In this document: one piece after another, positions 9,012 to 16,322 of the stretch | Layout of the letters: every line of letters starts with the position of its first letter | Numbering within the stretch: the first letter of the stretch is position 1 | Origin: Planctomycetaceae bacterium | GTDB taxonomy: Bacteria; Planctomycetota; Planctomycetia; Planctomycetales; Planctomycetaceae | DNA length: 34,526 nt | Assembly (NCBI GenBank): GCA_020426325.1 | Contig: JAGQQG010000060.1 | Coordinates: forward strand, 1 to 34,526 | Direction: 5' to 3' | The notes under the pieces: generated by a model | What the model saw: only the letters and a program-made list of their open reading frames with translations | What the model was told of the DNA's origin: nothing | Databases searched by the model: none | Position numbers and translations under genes: made by a program

Positions 9012-10515
9012 AATGATTGTGTCCTGCGTGCGGATCGACTCCGCCGCCGGATTTGTTCTTGAGGGCCATTTGCATCTGATGTGCGCCGCGCATGGCGACG
9101 ACATCACCGGGAAACAATGATCCATCATTGGCGATGACCACTGCATGCTGATCGTGATACTTCACGTGCACAGGAACACGGTCGAAGTGCTTTCCGTTTT
9201 CCTGAAAAACGTAGTATTCGGCTCCTTCACGCGAGACCGCATCAACCGGAAGCACGATCTGGTCCGTCCACTCTTCGACCGGGACGCGGAGTTGGAGACG
9301 TTGCCCCGGCAGGTACTTCCATTCGACATATCTGTTTCCCTCGGCTCGCCGGTCCTTCGTGACTTCGTTGGGAAGATGAACATAGAAGGGAAGCGTGCGT
9401 GTTTCCGTGTCGACCTGATTCGCCAGATAAGCCATCTCCAGCCCCTTCACTGTCTCAGACCGAGCACCGGGCTGATCGAAGATGGCCTCGACTGTCCATC
9501 CCTGCTCAGAAGCCCGCCGTAGCTGTTGGATATCCTGCTCGAAGGCCTTACCTTCGATGAACAGTTCTTCGTAGTCCTTCAGCACGCACAGCGTCTCGCC
9601 GGCGTTGACAGACTGTCCCTTGTGTACCGTCAGTTCTTGCAGAATGAGCGGTGCTGTGTGAACCTTCCGCAATTCATGATCTGCAAACGCTTCCTCGAAA
9701 AAGGCGACCGGCTGGAGCGAATCGCCGGTCAGCTTCATTTCGTCCTCATCGTGACCATCGATCGAGGGAGCGAAGACTTGAAGTTCTCTGAGCAGCCGAC
9801 GGTCTGTTGAGATCTGTTCCACCTGATTTTCAGACAAGCCGTGCAAACGCAGGGCTTCACGCTGTGCACGAAGCACCGCAGCCAGTTTATCCCTGGCATA
9901 CTCGCGGTCGAGCAGTAACTTGCCTGCAACTGCCCCGCTCTCTGTAAGACCGGCCAGACGCTTGATCTCTCGTTCTTCGACGTCAAGCTCTCCCAGAGTC
10001 CGCAGAAAATCCGTCTGGGCCTGCACCAGGTCTTCGTGGGTCAACCGGATTTGAAAGAGAAGTGTTCCCAGTTCGACAGCTTCTCCCTCGAGTGCATGAA
10101 CGTGAGTGATGACGCCTGTCATCGGCGTCGCAACCTGAACGCGTGTTCGACCGGGCCGTTCGACGACGACAGCCGGAACGGTGATCGATTTTTGAAATGA
10201 TTCGAGCTGCACGGTCTGGAGCATCTCCGGAGTCAGTCCGATATTTCTTCTCCCCTGTTCGGACAACTCGAGCGCTGTGGCATCGTTATGCCCAGCGTGA
10301 CTGCCGTGATCGTGACCGGCATGTGGATCAGCTTCAGCTTCGTGTGCATGATTGTCAGCCCCCTCACTTGATCGAAAGGCGGCGACAGAGCGATCGACCC
10401 AGGTTCTCGCCAAGGGAATCCAGCGGCTTCTCATGCCCCATCCGAATCCAGCGATGAGAACGAGGATGATGATCCAGGCCCCTCTTTGGGCAGTTTTAGA
10501 ATTGCGAGTATTCAT
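9010..10515 (-). CDS. CzcB-like RND periplasmic adaptor (HlyD family), His-rich
   Basis: A 501-residue membrane-fusion protein. One N-terminal membrane helix (about residues 12-27) is followed by a His-rich segment ('HAHEAEADPHAGHDHGSHAGH', about 57-77). Next come the barrel-sandwich part ('VQVATPMTGVITHVHALEGEAV'), a coiled-coil hairpin region ('VQAQTDFLRTLGELDVEEREI' onward), a second lipoyl half ('LQELTVHKGQSVNAGETLCVL') and beta-barrel/MP domains. It ends in a second His motif, 'DPHAGHNH'. It should link the RND pump to an outer-membrane channel and may bind metal through the His arms. The stop codon overlaps the first heptad of the downstream repeat, so the present C-terminus may have been set by that insertion. 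ATG 10515 lacks a strong ribosome site. No CzcC/TolC-type gene is adjacent. Confidence 0.9.
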   Translation of the reverse strand: MNTRNSKTAQRGAWIIILVLIAGFGWGMRSRWIPLARTWVDRSVAAFRSSEGADNHAHEAEADPHAGHDHGSHAGHNDATALELSEQGRRNIGLTPEMLQTVQLESFQKSITVPAVVVERPGRTRVQVATPMTGVITHVHALEGEAVELGTLLFQIRLTHEDLVQAQTDFLRTLGELDVEEREIKRLAGLTESGAVAGKLLLDREYARDKLAAVLRAQREALRLHGLSENQVEQISTDRRLLRELQVFAPSIDGHDEDEMKLTGDSLQPVAFFEEAFADHELRKVHTAPLILQELTVHKGQSVNAGETLCVLKDYEELFIEGKAFEQDIQQLRRASEQGWTVEAIFDQPGARSETVKGLEMAYLANQVDTETRTLPFYVHLPNEVTKDRRAEGNRYVEWKYLPGQRLQLRVPVEEWTDQIVLPVDAVSREGAEYYVFQENGKHFDRVPVHVKYHDQHAVVIANDGSLFPGDVVAMRGAHQMQMALKNKSGGGVDPHAGHNH

Positions 10516-10633
10516 CGTGGAATGTCCAGCTGATCGAGATGCTCCAAACGCACAGAGCGTTGGAACTATTCGCAGGGCATGAGCGCAGCATTCGACACTT
10601 GTCAGAACGCGGGAAGCACAGCGAAGTCAGCTT

Positions 10634-11080
10634 TTAGAGACGCCACACTTGTGAGAGGGCGCGCAGGCGCTGAGGCAACAACAGACAGTCGGACCGAGAT
10701 TCGGTCCCGGCTTTCGAAGAAGTCGAACTGTCCATCGACGTCTCACAGACGGCATCACCCAGGACTGGCAATGACATCGACTGTGTGAGAATCTGTGTGA
10801 CATCCTGACCAGTCTGGTTCAAAACGAAGCTGCAATCCGGTTTGTCACACGAACCATGATGATCTTGATGGCCATCATCTTGCTGATGCTCATGCGGGTC
10901 CGTCACCGAATGATCAGACGTGTTGTGAGCCTCTTGACCATGATGATGGTGTTCATCAACCGCAACTTCGACTGACCCGTGATGATCCTCGCAGGCGTGA
11001 GAATGGTGAGCGCAGCATCCCAGCAACGCATGAAGCGTGACTGCTGTCGTTGTCAGAATGGTGGCGATACTGTGAAACAT
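10634..11080 (-). CDS. Exported His/Cys-rich small protein, first gene of the metal-efflux operon
   Basis: A 148-residue protein beginning MFHSIATILTTTAVTLHALLGCCAHHSHAC, a short signal-like hydrophobic segment running into a Cys/His cluster. The middle is dominated by His, Asp and Gln ('DEHHHHGQEAH', 'DGHQDHHGSC'). The C-terminal part has more Cys and a Ser-rich stretch and ends with Leu/Arg-rich sequence. Proteins like this sit ahead of RND pump genes in planctomycetes and are presumed metal-binding (from memory). ATG 11080 is preferred; the longer frame would need a TTG. It lies 118 bases upstream of the adaptor gene on the same strand. The function as a metal buffer or sensor is inference. 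Confidence 0.65.
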   Translation of the reverse strand: MFHSIATILTTTAVTLHALLGCCAHHSHACEDHHGSVEVAVDEHHHHGQEAHNTSDHSVTDPHEHQQDDGHQDHHGSCDKPDCSFVLNQTGQDVTQILTQSMSLPVLGDAVCETSMDSSTSSKAGTESRSDCLLLPQRLRALSQVWRL

Positions 11081-11790
11081 GGACGTTGCTGAAAGGGGTG
11101 ACAAAAGAGTTATATCAACTTGACCCCTGATGGCCTACAGGAATTGTGAGATCATCAAGTTTTGCAAATCACATGCCGGGGTATTTCGACACCATTTCAT
11201 CCAAGTTTGACCGGCGATAATCCCGTGAAATGCAGTGTTTGCTGCGATCGTTCAGTCTGTAATCGAAGTGACGAAAACGTAATCGGTTCGATCACAGATT
11301 TCGACATCTGTTGACGCTGATTAGCAGTTCTCTTGACCGTGATTATCCGCAGATTCTTCTCTGTCTTCATCAGAGAGCACATCGGCCAGACCACGAGACG
11401 ACTACAGTTGCTGCTTCTAATTCAGCTGCTTTCTGAGTCGTTCCAGAAACTGCTGGACCCCGCGTCGAGTTGAGTGCTGATTTCATTGATGAGGCCCCGA
11501 TGTCGAAAGATTTCTAGCTGCTCACCCAGCTTGGTATACAACTTTCAATGGGGGGCACGGGGGGCGACTCGCTCGTTAAGTGAATGGAATCCGGCGACTT
11601 CGTTGTCTTTCAAAGTGAACCAAAAGTTCTGACAGAAAAGGGGACAATGTGAGATGTGTGTGGGAGGGGGGCGAACATAGCTCGAACAATTTTATGCTCG
11701 CTATTTTTAGATTCTCGCAACTTTGCTCGTTCGCCAACGACCGTCGTTTTGCTGGGTGGATATACCCGATGTTTTGGATCGACCCCACGA
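11081..11790. other. Intergenic region upstream of the metal-efflux operon
   Basis: About 710 bases without a convincing gene. The operon's promoter should lie in the first part: on the minus strand a TATAAC hexamer at about 11110-11115 is the best -10 candidate, with only a weak -35. At about 11437-11536 (minus) a stop-bounded frame of about 38 codons reads '..LGEQLEIFRHRGLINEIS..'. It looks protein-like but has no start, and may be a gene remnant. Nothing else was recognised. Confidence 0.4.
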
Positions 11791-13596
11791 TCAGGGAACT
11801 GGTTCCAAGAACCAGTTTCTTAGGATGATGATCAATGCGGGAGGCGTAGGCATCTCTTCGCCTGTAAGTTCTCTGACTGCCCAACGAAGGGCTAGGTCAA
11901 GTCGCATCACGGATCGATTGTTCTCAGAAACTTCGTTGACAGACGGTGAGAGCTTCGTTTCGCCCGATTCGGCAAATTGCTTCATCATCCCGGCCTGGTC
12001 AATTGCTTGCATGCGACCTAGCGCAATTGCACACATCTCTTTTACAACGAGTCGTTCTTCTGGTTGTGGTGCGAAATCCATGATTCGTTCGGTCAAAGCT
12101 GCTTCGAGTTCTGGATTTCGTTTTCCTTGATTAAGAAGACCAAGAGCCCAGATTGCAGAGCTGCGTGAAAGATCATTGCTTCTGATACGTTTGGGAACGT
12201 ATTGCATCAACAGAGACGTCGCATCCTCAGCGTGGAGCACTCCCAAGGCCTCAAACAAATATGCGACCTGTTCGTCGAGTCCCGGCTGCTGCACACTCTT
12301 TCTGCGTTCCGTCAGAAGTGTCGCATGTTCGATAATTGCAGGAATTGTCTCCGGAACGGCGACCTTCCGCAGGGCCCATGAGACCGGCAGGCGCACTTCC
12401 TCACGAGGAGAATCCAGAAGTTCAACCAGACGACTCGCTGCTGGTTGATGTTCGAGCGCCCCCAGCAATGTCGCTGCCTGTTCCTGCCCCTGCCAGCGAT
12501 CTCCGGCAAGGACGTTCATCGCAGCCTCGCATATCGGTTCGTTCAGCTCGGGCTGACTGGACAGTTGATACAACCCCTCGCTGACCTCGCGACGAAGACT
12601 TGGGTTCGGATCACCCAGCAAATGGCTGAGTGGTGCGATGAGACTCGGCGAAGGGAGTTGAAGCATGCAGAGGGCACCCTGACGGCGAACCTGCGGATCG
12701 GAACTTTGGATTGCGGTTTCCGCTAAGGGCAGGACGAGTGAGGGATCGATTTGGTTGAGTCGTTCCAGTGCCGCAGCTGCAACCGCTGGTTCGTCTTTCC
12801 CGGCCATTGAAATCAGCACCTGTTGGGCCGCTTCACTTGCATGCTGTGCGAGAAGTCGAACAGCACAGAGTTGATTGACGAAGAGTGTCGTCTGAGGATT
12901 GCTGGCGAGACGCTCTGCATCCTGTTCAAGTCCCGTCTCTGCAATTTGACCTGCCGCAGTTGCTGCCACCAGCCGGATGCCCGGGTTTTCGGTTGGCTCA
13001 TTCACAATCGCCAAGAGCGTCGGCAAGACCGATTGTTCTCGAAGTGCACCCAGTCCACGGATGGCCTGGATCAGATCTCTCGGGTGTGTTTCTCTCGACC
13101 CCAGTCGCTGGGCCCACACATCCCTGGCCGAGGGATCCTCCCATGCTGCCAAGGCCGACTCGACGAGTTGCCTGAGATCCGCTCCGTAAATCTCTGACGC
13201 CTCAAACAGTTTTGCAGCAGAATCTCGGGACTCAAGGACGATCAAAGCCCGAGCCGCAGCAAATCGTGCCGCAGGATGCGACGTTGGAGAGGTCAGGATC
13301 TCTTCAAGCCGAGGGACCGCATGGACCAGATCCGGGATTCCACGTTCATGGCCACGCGCGATCGTTTCGGCTGCCATGCGTTGCATGTCGATTTCGGGAC
13401 GCCCTAACGCTTCTATCCAGAGAGGCACCAACTGGGGATCAACCTCTAGCACGGTCTCAGGAAACGGGAGATTCGGATCGGAATCCATCAGGTAATCCAG
13501 ATGAATCTCTGCCAGTGCAACAGGCGCGACCCAACAGAGATGGAGCAGAAACCATCCGGACAGACAAACCGACTTCAACAGGTGACGATGACTCAC
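11791..13596 (-). CDS. Exported HEAT-repeat protein
   Basis: A 601-residue protein with a signal peptide (MSHRHLLKSVCLSGWFLLHLCW, cleavage near VALAEIH, about residue 29). The remainder is helical, with repeated units of the type 'HPAARFAAARALIVLE', 'NPGIRLVAATAAGQI', 'DPQVRRQGALCMLQL', 'NPSLRREVSEGLYQL' and 'REEVRLPVSWALRKV'. These are HEAT/PBS-lyase-like repeats spaced about 30-40 residues apart. It should form a superhelical scaffold outside the cytoplasm. It is the last gene of an operon with the ABC permease, starting 10 bases after that gene's stop, so it may work with the transporter. Partner and function are unknown. Confidence 0.8.
   Translation of the reverse strand: MSHRHLLKSVCLSGWFLLHLCWVAPVALAEIHLDYLMDSDPNLPFPETVLEVDPQLVPLWIEALGRPEIDMQRMAAETIARGHERGIPDLVHAVPRLEEILTSPTSHPAARFAAARALIVLESRDSAAKLFEASEIYGADLRQLVESALAAWEDPSARDVWAQRLGSRETHPRDLIQAIRGLGALREQSVLPTLLAIVNEPTENPGIRLVAATAAGQIAETGLEQDAERLASNPQTTLFVNQLCAVRLLAQHASEAAQQVLISMAGKDEPAVAAAALERLNQIDPSLVLPLAETAIQSSDPQVRRQGALCMLQLPSPSLIAPLSHLLGDPNPSLRREVSEGLYQLSSQPELNEPICEAAMNVLAGDRWQGQEQAATLLGALEHQPAASRLVELLDSPREEVRLPVSWALRKVAVPETIPAIIEHATLLTERRKSVQQPGLDEQVAYLFEALGVLHAEDATSLLMQYVPKRIRSNDLSRSSAIWALGLLNQGKRNPELEAALTERIMDFAPQPEERLVVKEMCAIALGRMQAIDQAGMMKQFAESGETKLSPSVNEVSENNRSVMRLDLALRWAVRELTGEEMPTPPALIIILRNWFLEPVP
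11800..11822. repeat. Hairpin-forming inverted repeat at the end of the HEAT-protein gene
   Basis: The stretch contains AACTGGTTC, a 3-base loop and GAACCAGTT: a 9-bp perfect stem. It lies in the last codons of the HEAT-repeat gene (encoding ..NWFLEPV..), just before its stop at 11791. No T-run follows on the minus strand. It may slow or end transcription of the operon, or be chance. Confidence 0.4.
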
Positions 13597-13606
13597 TCAA
13601 AAACTC

Positions 13607-15265
13607 TCACTGGGGTCTGGAGATGCGGTAGGCCCAGGCAGGCATCACTAACAGAGAGATCAGTGATGCAACTCCCATCAACCACCAGTTGGTGGGAATG
13701 AGATCGTAGTGTTCAAATCCCGGCATCTGGATCACGGAAAAGGCAGCTGCGATCGAACTAAACGACAAAGCCGTTTCGACCGTGTCGTGGCCGAACGGGG
13801 CATCGCGGCCCATCCAGATCAGCAGCGGCAGACAGCAGATGGACAGTAAGACTGCATAGGCGGTTGCGATCGCGGCAGCTGTGCGACGGAAGAAGCAACC
13901 GACCGCTGCACTCACAAGCATCGAAAAGACCGCCGTGAGCGCCAGACAGATCAACACTCGCCGCACCTGCAGTGCCATGCCGGGTTCGATGTAGGCCATC
14001 ACCAGATAGCCGGGCATCGTGGCACAAAGCACAAGCATCAGCGGCAGAATCGCACTGAACAATTTGCCGCGAATGATTCGACCGATACTCATGGGAGTGG
14101 TCTGCAACAATTGCCAACCCCCATGTTCGCGTTCCACGCTGAGTAAACCCGCAGACAGACTCGGAGCGATCAGGACGATCAATGCCACTTGCATCAACAC
14201 CATGATGCCGCCGATTGTCTCGACGCCCCAGTCAAACGTTCCGGCTGTCGTCGCATAGGTCAACCCGAGTGAAAGCACCGCGCAGATGGCGACAAGTCGA
14301 AGCAACCAGTGGAGACGTCCAAATCGACGGCAGCGAAACTCTTTGACCATCACAGGATTCATGAACGAAGGAATCCCTTTCGATCTTTTCTGCGGATCGA
14401 CGAGGAAGAACATCCGGCGGATGAATCGACCCGATGTCGAAAGGTCATCACTCATCGTGCCTGCTGCTCGCGACTGATCGAAGATTTTGTGATTCAACCG
14501 ACTCATCGTCCACACCGAAGCGACGACCGTACAGATCAGGGACCATACCGTGAAACGCCCCATGACGTCGGTTTTCGTCATCAGGCCTTGGCTTCCGACG
14601 TCCTCCACGCCGCTCAGAGATGCCAAAGCTGCCAAGGGCGACATGCAACGCAGGGTTTCTCCGAGATCTGCCATCGATCCCCCGGTTCCCTGAAAGAAGT
14701 AGTGCGGTCCCAACGTGAGTACGCTTGTCACCAGGACAATTCCGTAGGTGATGCGAATCGCCGAATCGGCTGACTGGGCGTAGCTGCTGACCAGAAGGCC
14801 GATCGCTGCGTACTGCAAGGCTACTAGCACAAAAAGGAGGTAGACCTTGCCCAGGTCCTGGTCAAGTGACAGGCCCCCCATTGAGTAGCAGGCTCCTGCG
14901 GCTGGAAAGCTCATCGCCAGAATCATGCCTGCGAGCGCCAGCACAGCAATCAACTTGCCAAAAAAGATTCGCCACGGACCCAGCGGTGAGTTCAGAAGTA
15001 ACCCCAGCGTGCCACTCTTCTTTTCGCTGACAATACTGGTCGCAGGGAACACCGGGAACAACAGCAGCAAGGTCGCCATCAGGCCGAAGCTGAACAGGTG
15101 GAAGATTTCTTCCGAGCGTGCTCCCATCAAGGCCACTTGTCCATCGGACGGCCAACGCGCAGCAATCAGCAACCCGAATAGAGTTGCCAGTGCGATCTGA
15201 AACACGATCATTCGTCGGCGACGCAATGGCGTCACCAGTTCCCGACGCAGCAGTGCACTAAGCAT
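13607..15265 (-). CDS. ABC-2-type transporter permease
   Basis: A 552-residue integral membrane protein containing two similar halves, each with about six hydrophobic segments. The first begins 'LLRRELVTPLRRRRMIVFQIALATLFG'; the second begins after 'NPVMVKEFRCRRFGRLHWLLRL'. 'REHGGWQLLQTTPMS..RIIRGKL' and 'VSEKKSGTLGLLLNSPLG..IFFGKL' are the paired coupling-helix-like motifs typical of ABC-2 permeases. It overlaps the stop of the ATPase gene by 8 bases (ATGCTTAG), indicating translational coupling. It is probably an exporter or membrane-remodelling system of the NosY/GldF type; the substrate is unknown. Confidence 0.85.
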   Translation of the reverse strand: MLSALLRRELVTPLRRRRMIVFQIALATLFGLLIAARWPSDGQVALMGARSEEIFHLFSFGLMATLLLLFPVFPATSIVSEKKSGTLGLLLNSPLGPWRIFFGKLIAVLALAGMILAMSFPAAGACYSMGGLSLDQDLGKVYLLFVLVALQYAAIGLLVSSYAQSADSAIRITYGIVLVTSVLTLGPHYFFQGTGGSMADLGETLRCMSPLAALASLSGVEDVGSQGLMTKTDVMGRFTVWSLICTVVASVWTMSRLNHKIFDQSRAAGTMSDDLSTSGRFIRRMFFLVDPQKRSKGIPSFMNPVMVKEFRCRRFGRLHWLLRLVAICAVLSLGLTYATTAGTFDWGVETIGGIMVLMQVALIVLIAPSLSAGLLSVEREHGGWQLLQTTPMSIGRIIRGKLFSAILPLMLVLCATMPGYLVMAYIEPGMALQVRRVLICLALTAVFSMLVSAAVGCFFRRTAAAIATAYAVLLSICCLPLLIWMGRDAPFGHDTVETALSFSSIAAAFSVIQMPGFEHYDLIPTNWWLMGVASLISLLVMPAWAYRISRPQ

Positions 15266-16322
15266 CAGTCACAGCTCCGTCGGTTTCGAACTCGGGATCA
15301 GAATCAAGTTCCTGCCTGGCGGATTTTGAATCCTTTTGCGTGAACGACATGAAGGCCTCTTCCAGGTCGGTTTGAACTTCCCGGAACTGGGTGACGAACA
15401 CGCCGACCTTCACGAGGCGTCTGAGGATCTTGCCGAGATTCTGTTCGGACTGTGCAGTGCGGAAACGAACCGTGGCTTCGGTCGGAGACTCCACAACTTC
15501 GGCTTCTGGCTCAACCGACTTGCGAATGACTTTCGCCGCGACAGCGAGGTGATTGGCATTGCCAAGTTGGACTTCGAGTGTCCGTCGCTGGCTGACGGAA
15601 TGTCCGATCTCTTCAACTGTCCCGTAGGCACGTAACTTCCCGTTAGTCAGGATCGCTACCTGCTGACAGATGCGGGCCAGTTCCGGCAGGATGTGACTTG
15701 TGACCAGCAGTGTCTTCCCCTGACGTGCCAGTTCAAGAAGCAGGTCTCTCATCTCGATACGTGCCTGCGGATCAAGACCGTTTACGGGCTCGTCCAGGAT
15801 GAGCACCTTGGGATCGTGCAGCAGCGTCCGCGCGAGTCCCACACGTTGCTGCATTCCGTGGCTCAGGCTTTCCACGAAGCGATCCTTCATGTAGTCGGTA
15901 CCGGTCAACTCCATGACTTCGGGAACCCGTTTTGCCCGCTCGCTGCGAGGCATGTCGAACGCGGCACCGAAGAAATCCAGGTATTCCCGGACGCGCATGT
16001 TGTCATAAGCACCGAATTTGTCGGGCATGTAGCCGACCAGTCGCTTGACCTGCATGGCTTCCTTGACGCAATCCACGCCTGCAATCTTCGCGCTCCCCGA
16101 GGTGGGGCGGATCAATCCGACCAGGACCTTGATCGTTGTTGTTTTCCCGGCTCCGTTGGGACCAATCAATCCGAGAATCTGTCCTGCGTTCAATGTCAGG
16201 GTCAAATCATCCAGTGCCGTAAAGGAGCCGTACCGCTTCGTCAGATTTTTGATGGAAAGAACCTCCTGCGCACTGGAGCCCACTTGCGATTCCTCCTCAA
16301 CTGACACTGCCGTCATGTTCAT
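15258..16322 (-). CDS. ABC transporter ATP-binding protein
   Basis: A 354-residue ATPase of the CcmA/NosF-like class. Motifs seen: Walker A 'GPNGAGKTTT' (about residue 56), Q-loop region 'GYMPDKFGAYDNM', signature 'LSHGMQQR', Walker B and D-loop 'VLILDEPVNGLDP', and switch His in 'VTSHILPEL'. A C-terminal extension of about 110 residues after the nucleotide-binding domain ends in an Asp/Glu-rich tail. It begins with ATGA overlapping the stop of the upstream gene and ends overlapping the permease start, so the three genes are tightly coupled. It should energise the permease at 13607-15265. Confidence 0.92.
   Translation of the reverse strand: MNMTAVSVEEESQVGSSAQEVLSIKNLTKRYGSFTALDDLTLTLNAGQILGLIGPNGAGKTTTIKVLVGLIRPTSGSAKIAGVDCVKEAMQVKRLVGYMPDKFGAYDNMRVREYLDFFGAAFDMPRSERAKRVPEVMELTGTDYMKDRFVESLSHGMQQRVGLARTLLHDPKVLILDEPVNGLDPQARIEMRDLLLELARQGKTLLVTSHILPELARICQQVAILTNGKLRAYGTVEEIGHSVSQRRTLEVQLGNANHLAVAAKVIRKSVEPEAEVVESPTEATVRFRTAQSEQNLGKILRRLVKVGVFVTQFREVQTDLEEAFMSFTQKDSKSARQELDSDPEFETDGAVTDA

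Noticed and set aside
5321-10788. Many plus-strand open frames opposite the metal-efflux operon (for example 6012-6434, 6543-7019, 7770-8297)
   Set aside because: They are antisense to strongly supported RND and adaptor genes, lack family motifs and ribosome sites, and follow the codon phase of the real genes.
11111-11150. MerR-type operator with long spacer near TTGACCCC upstream of the His-rich gene
   Set aside because: The TTGACC reads toward the gene-free side, no convincing dyad spans the spacer, and no MerR-family gene is present.
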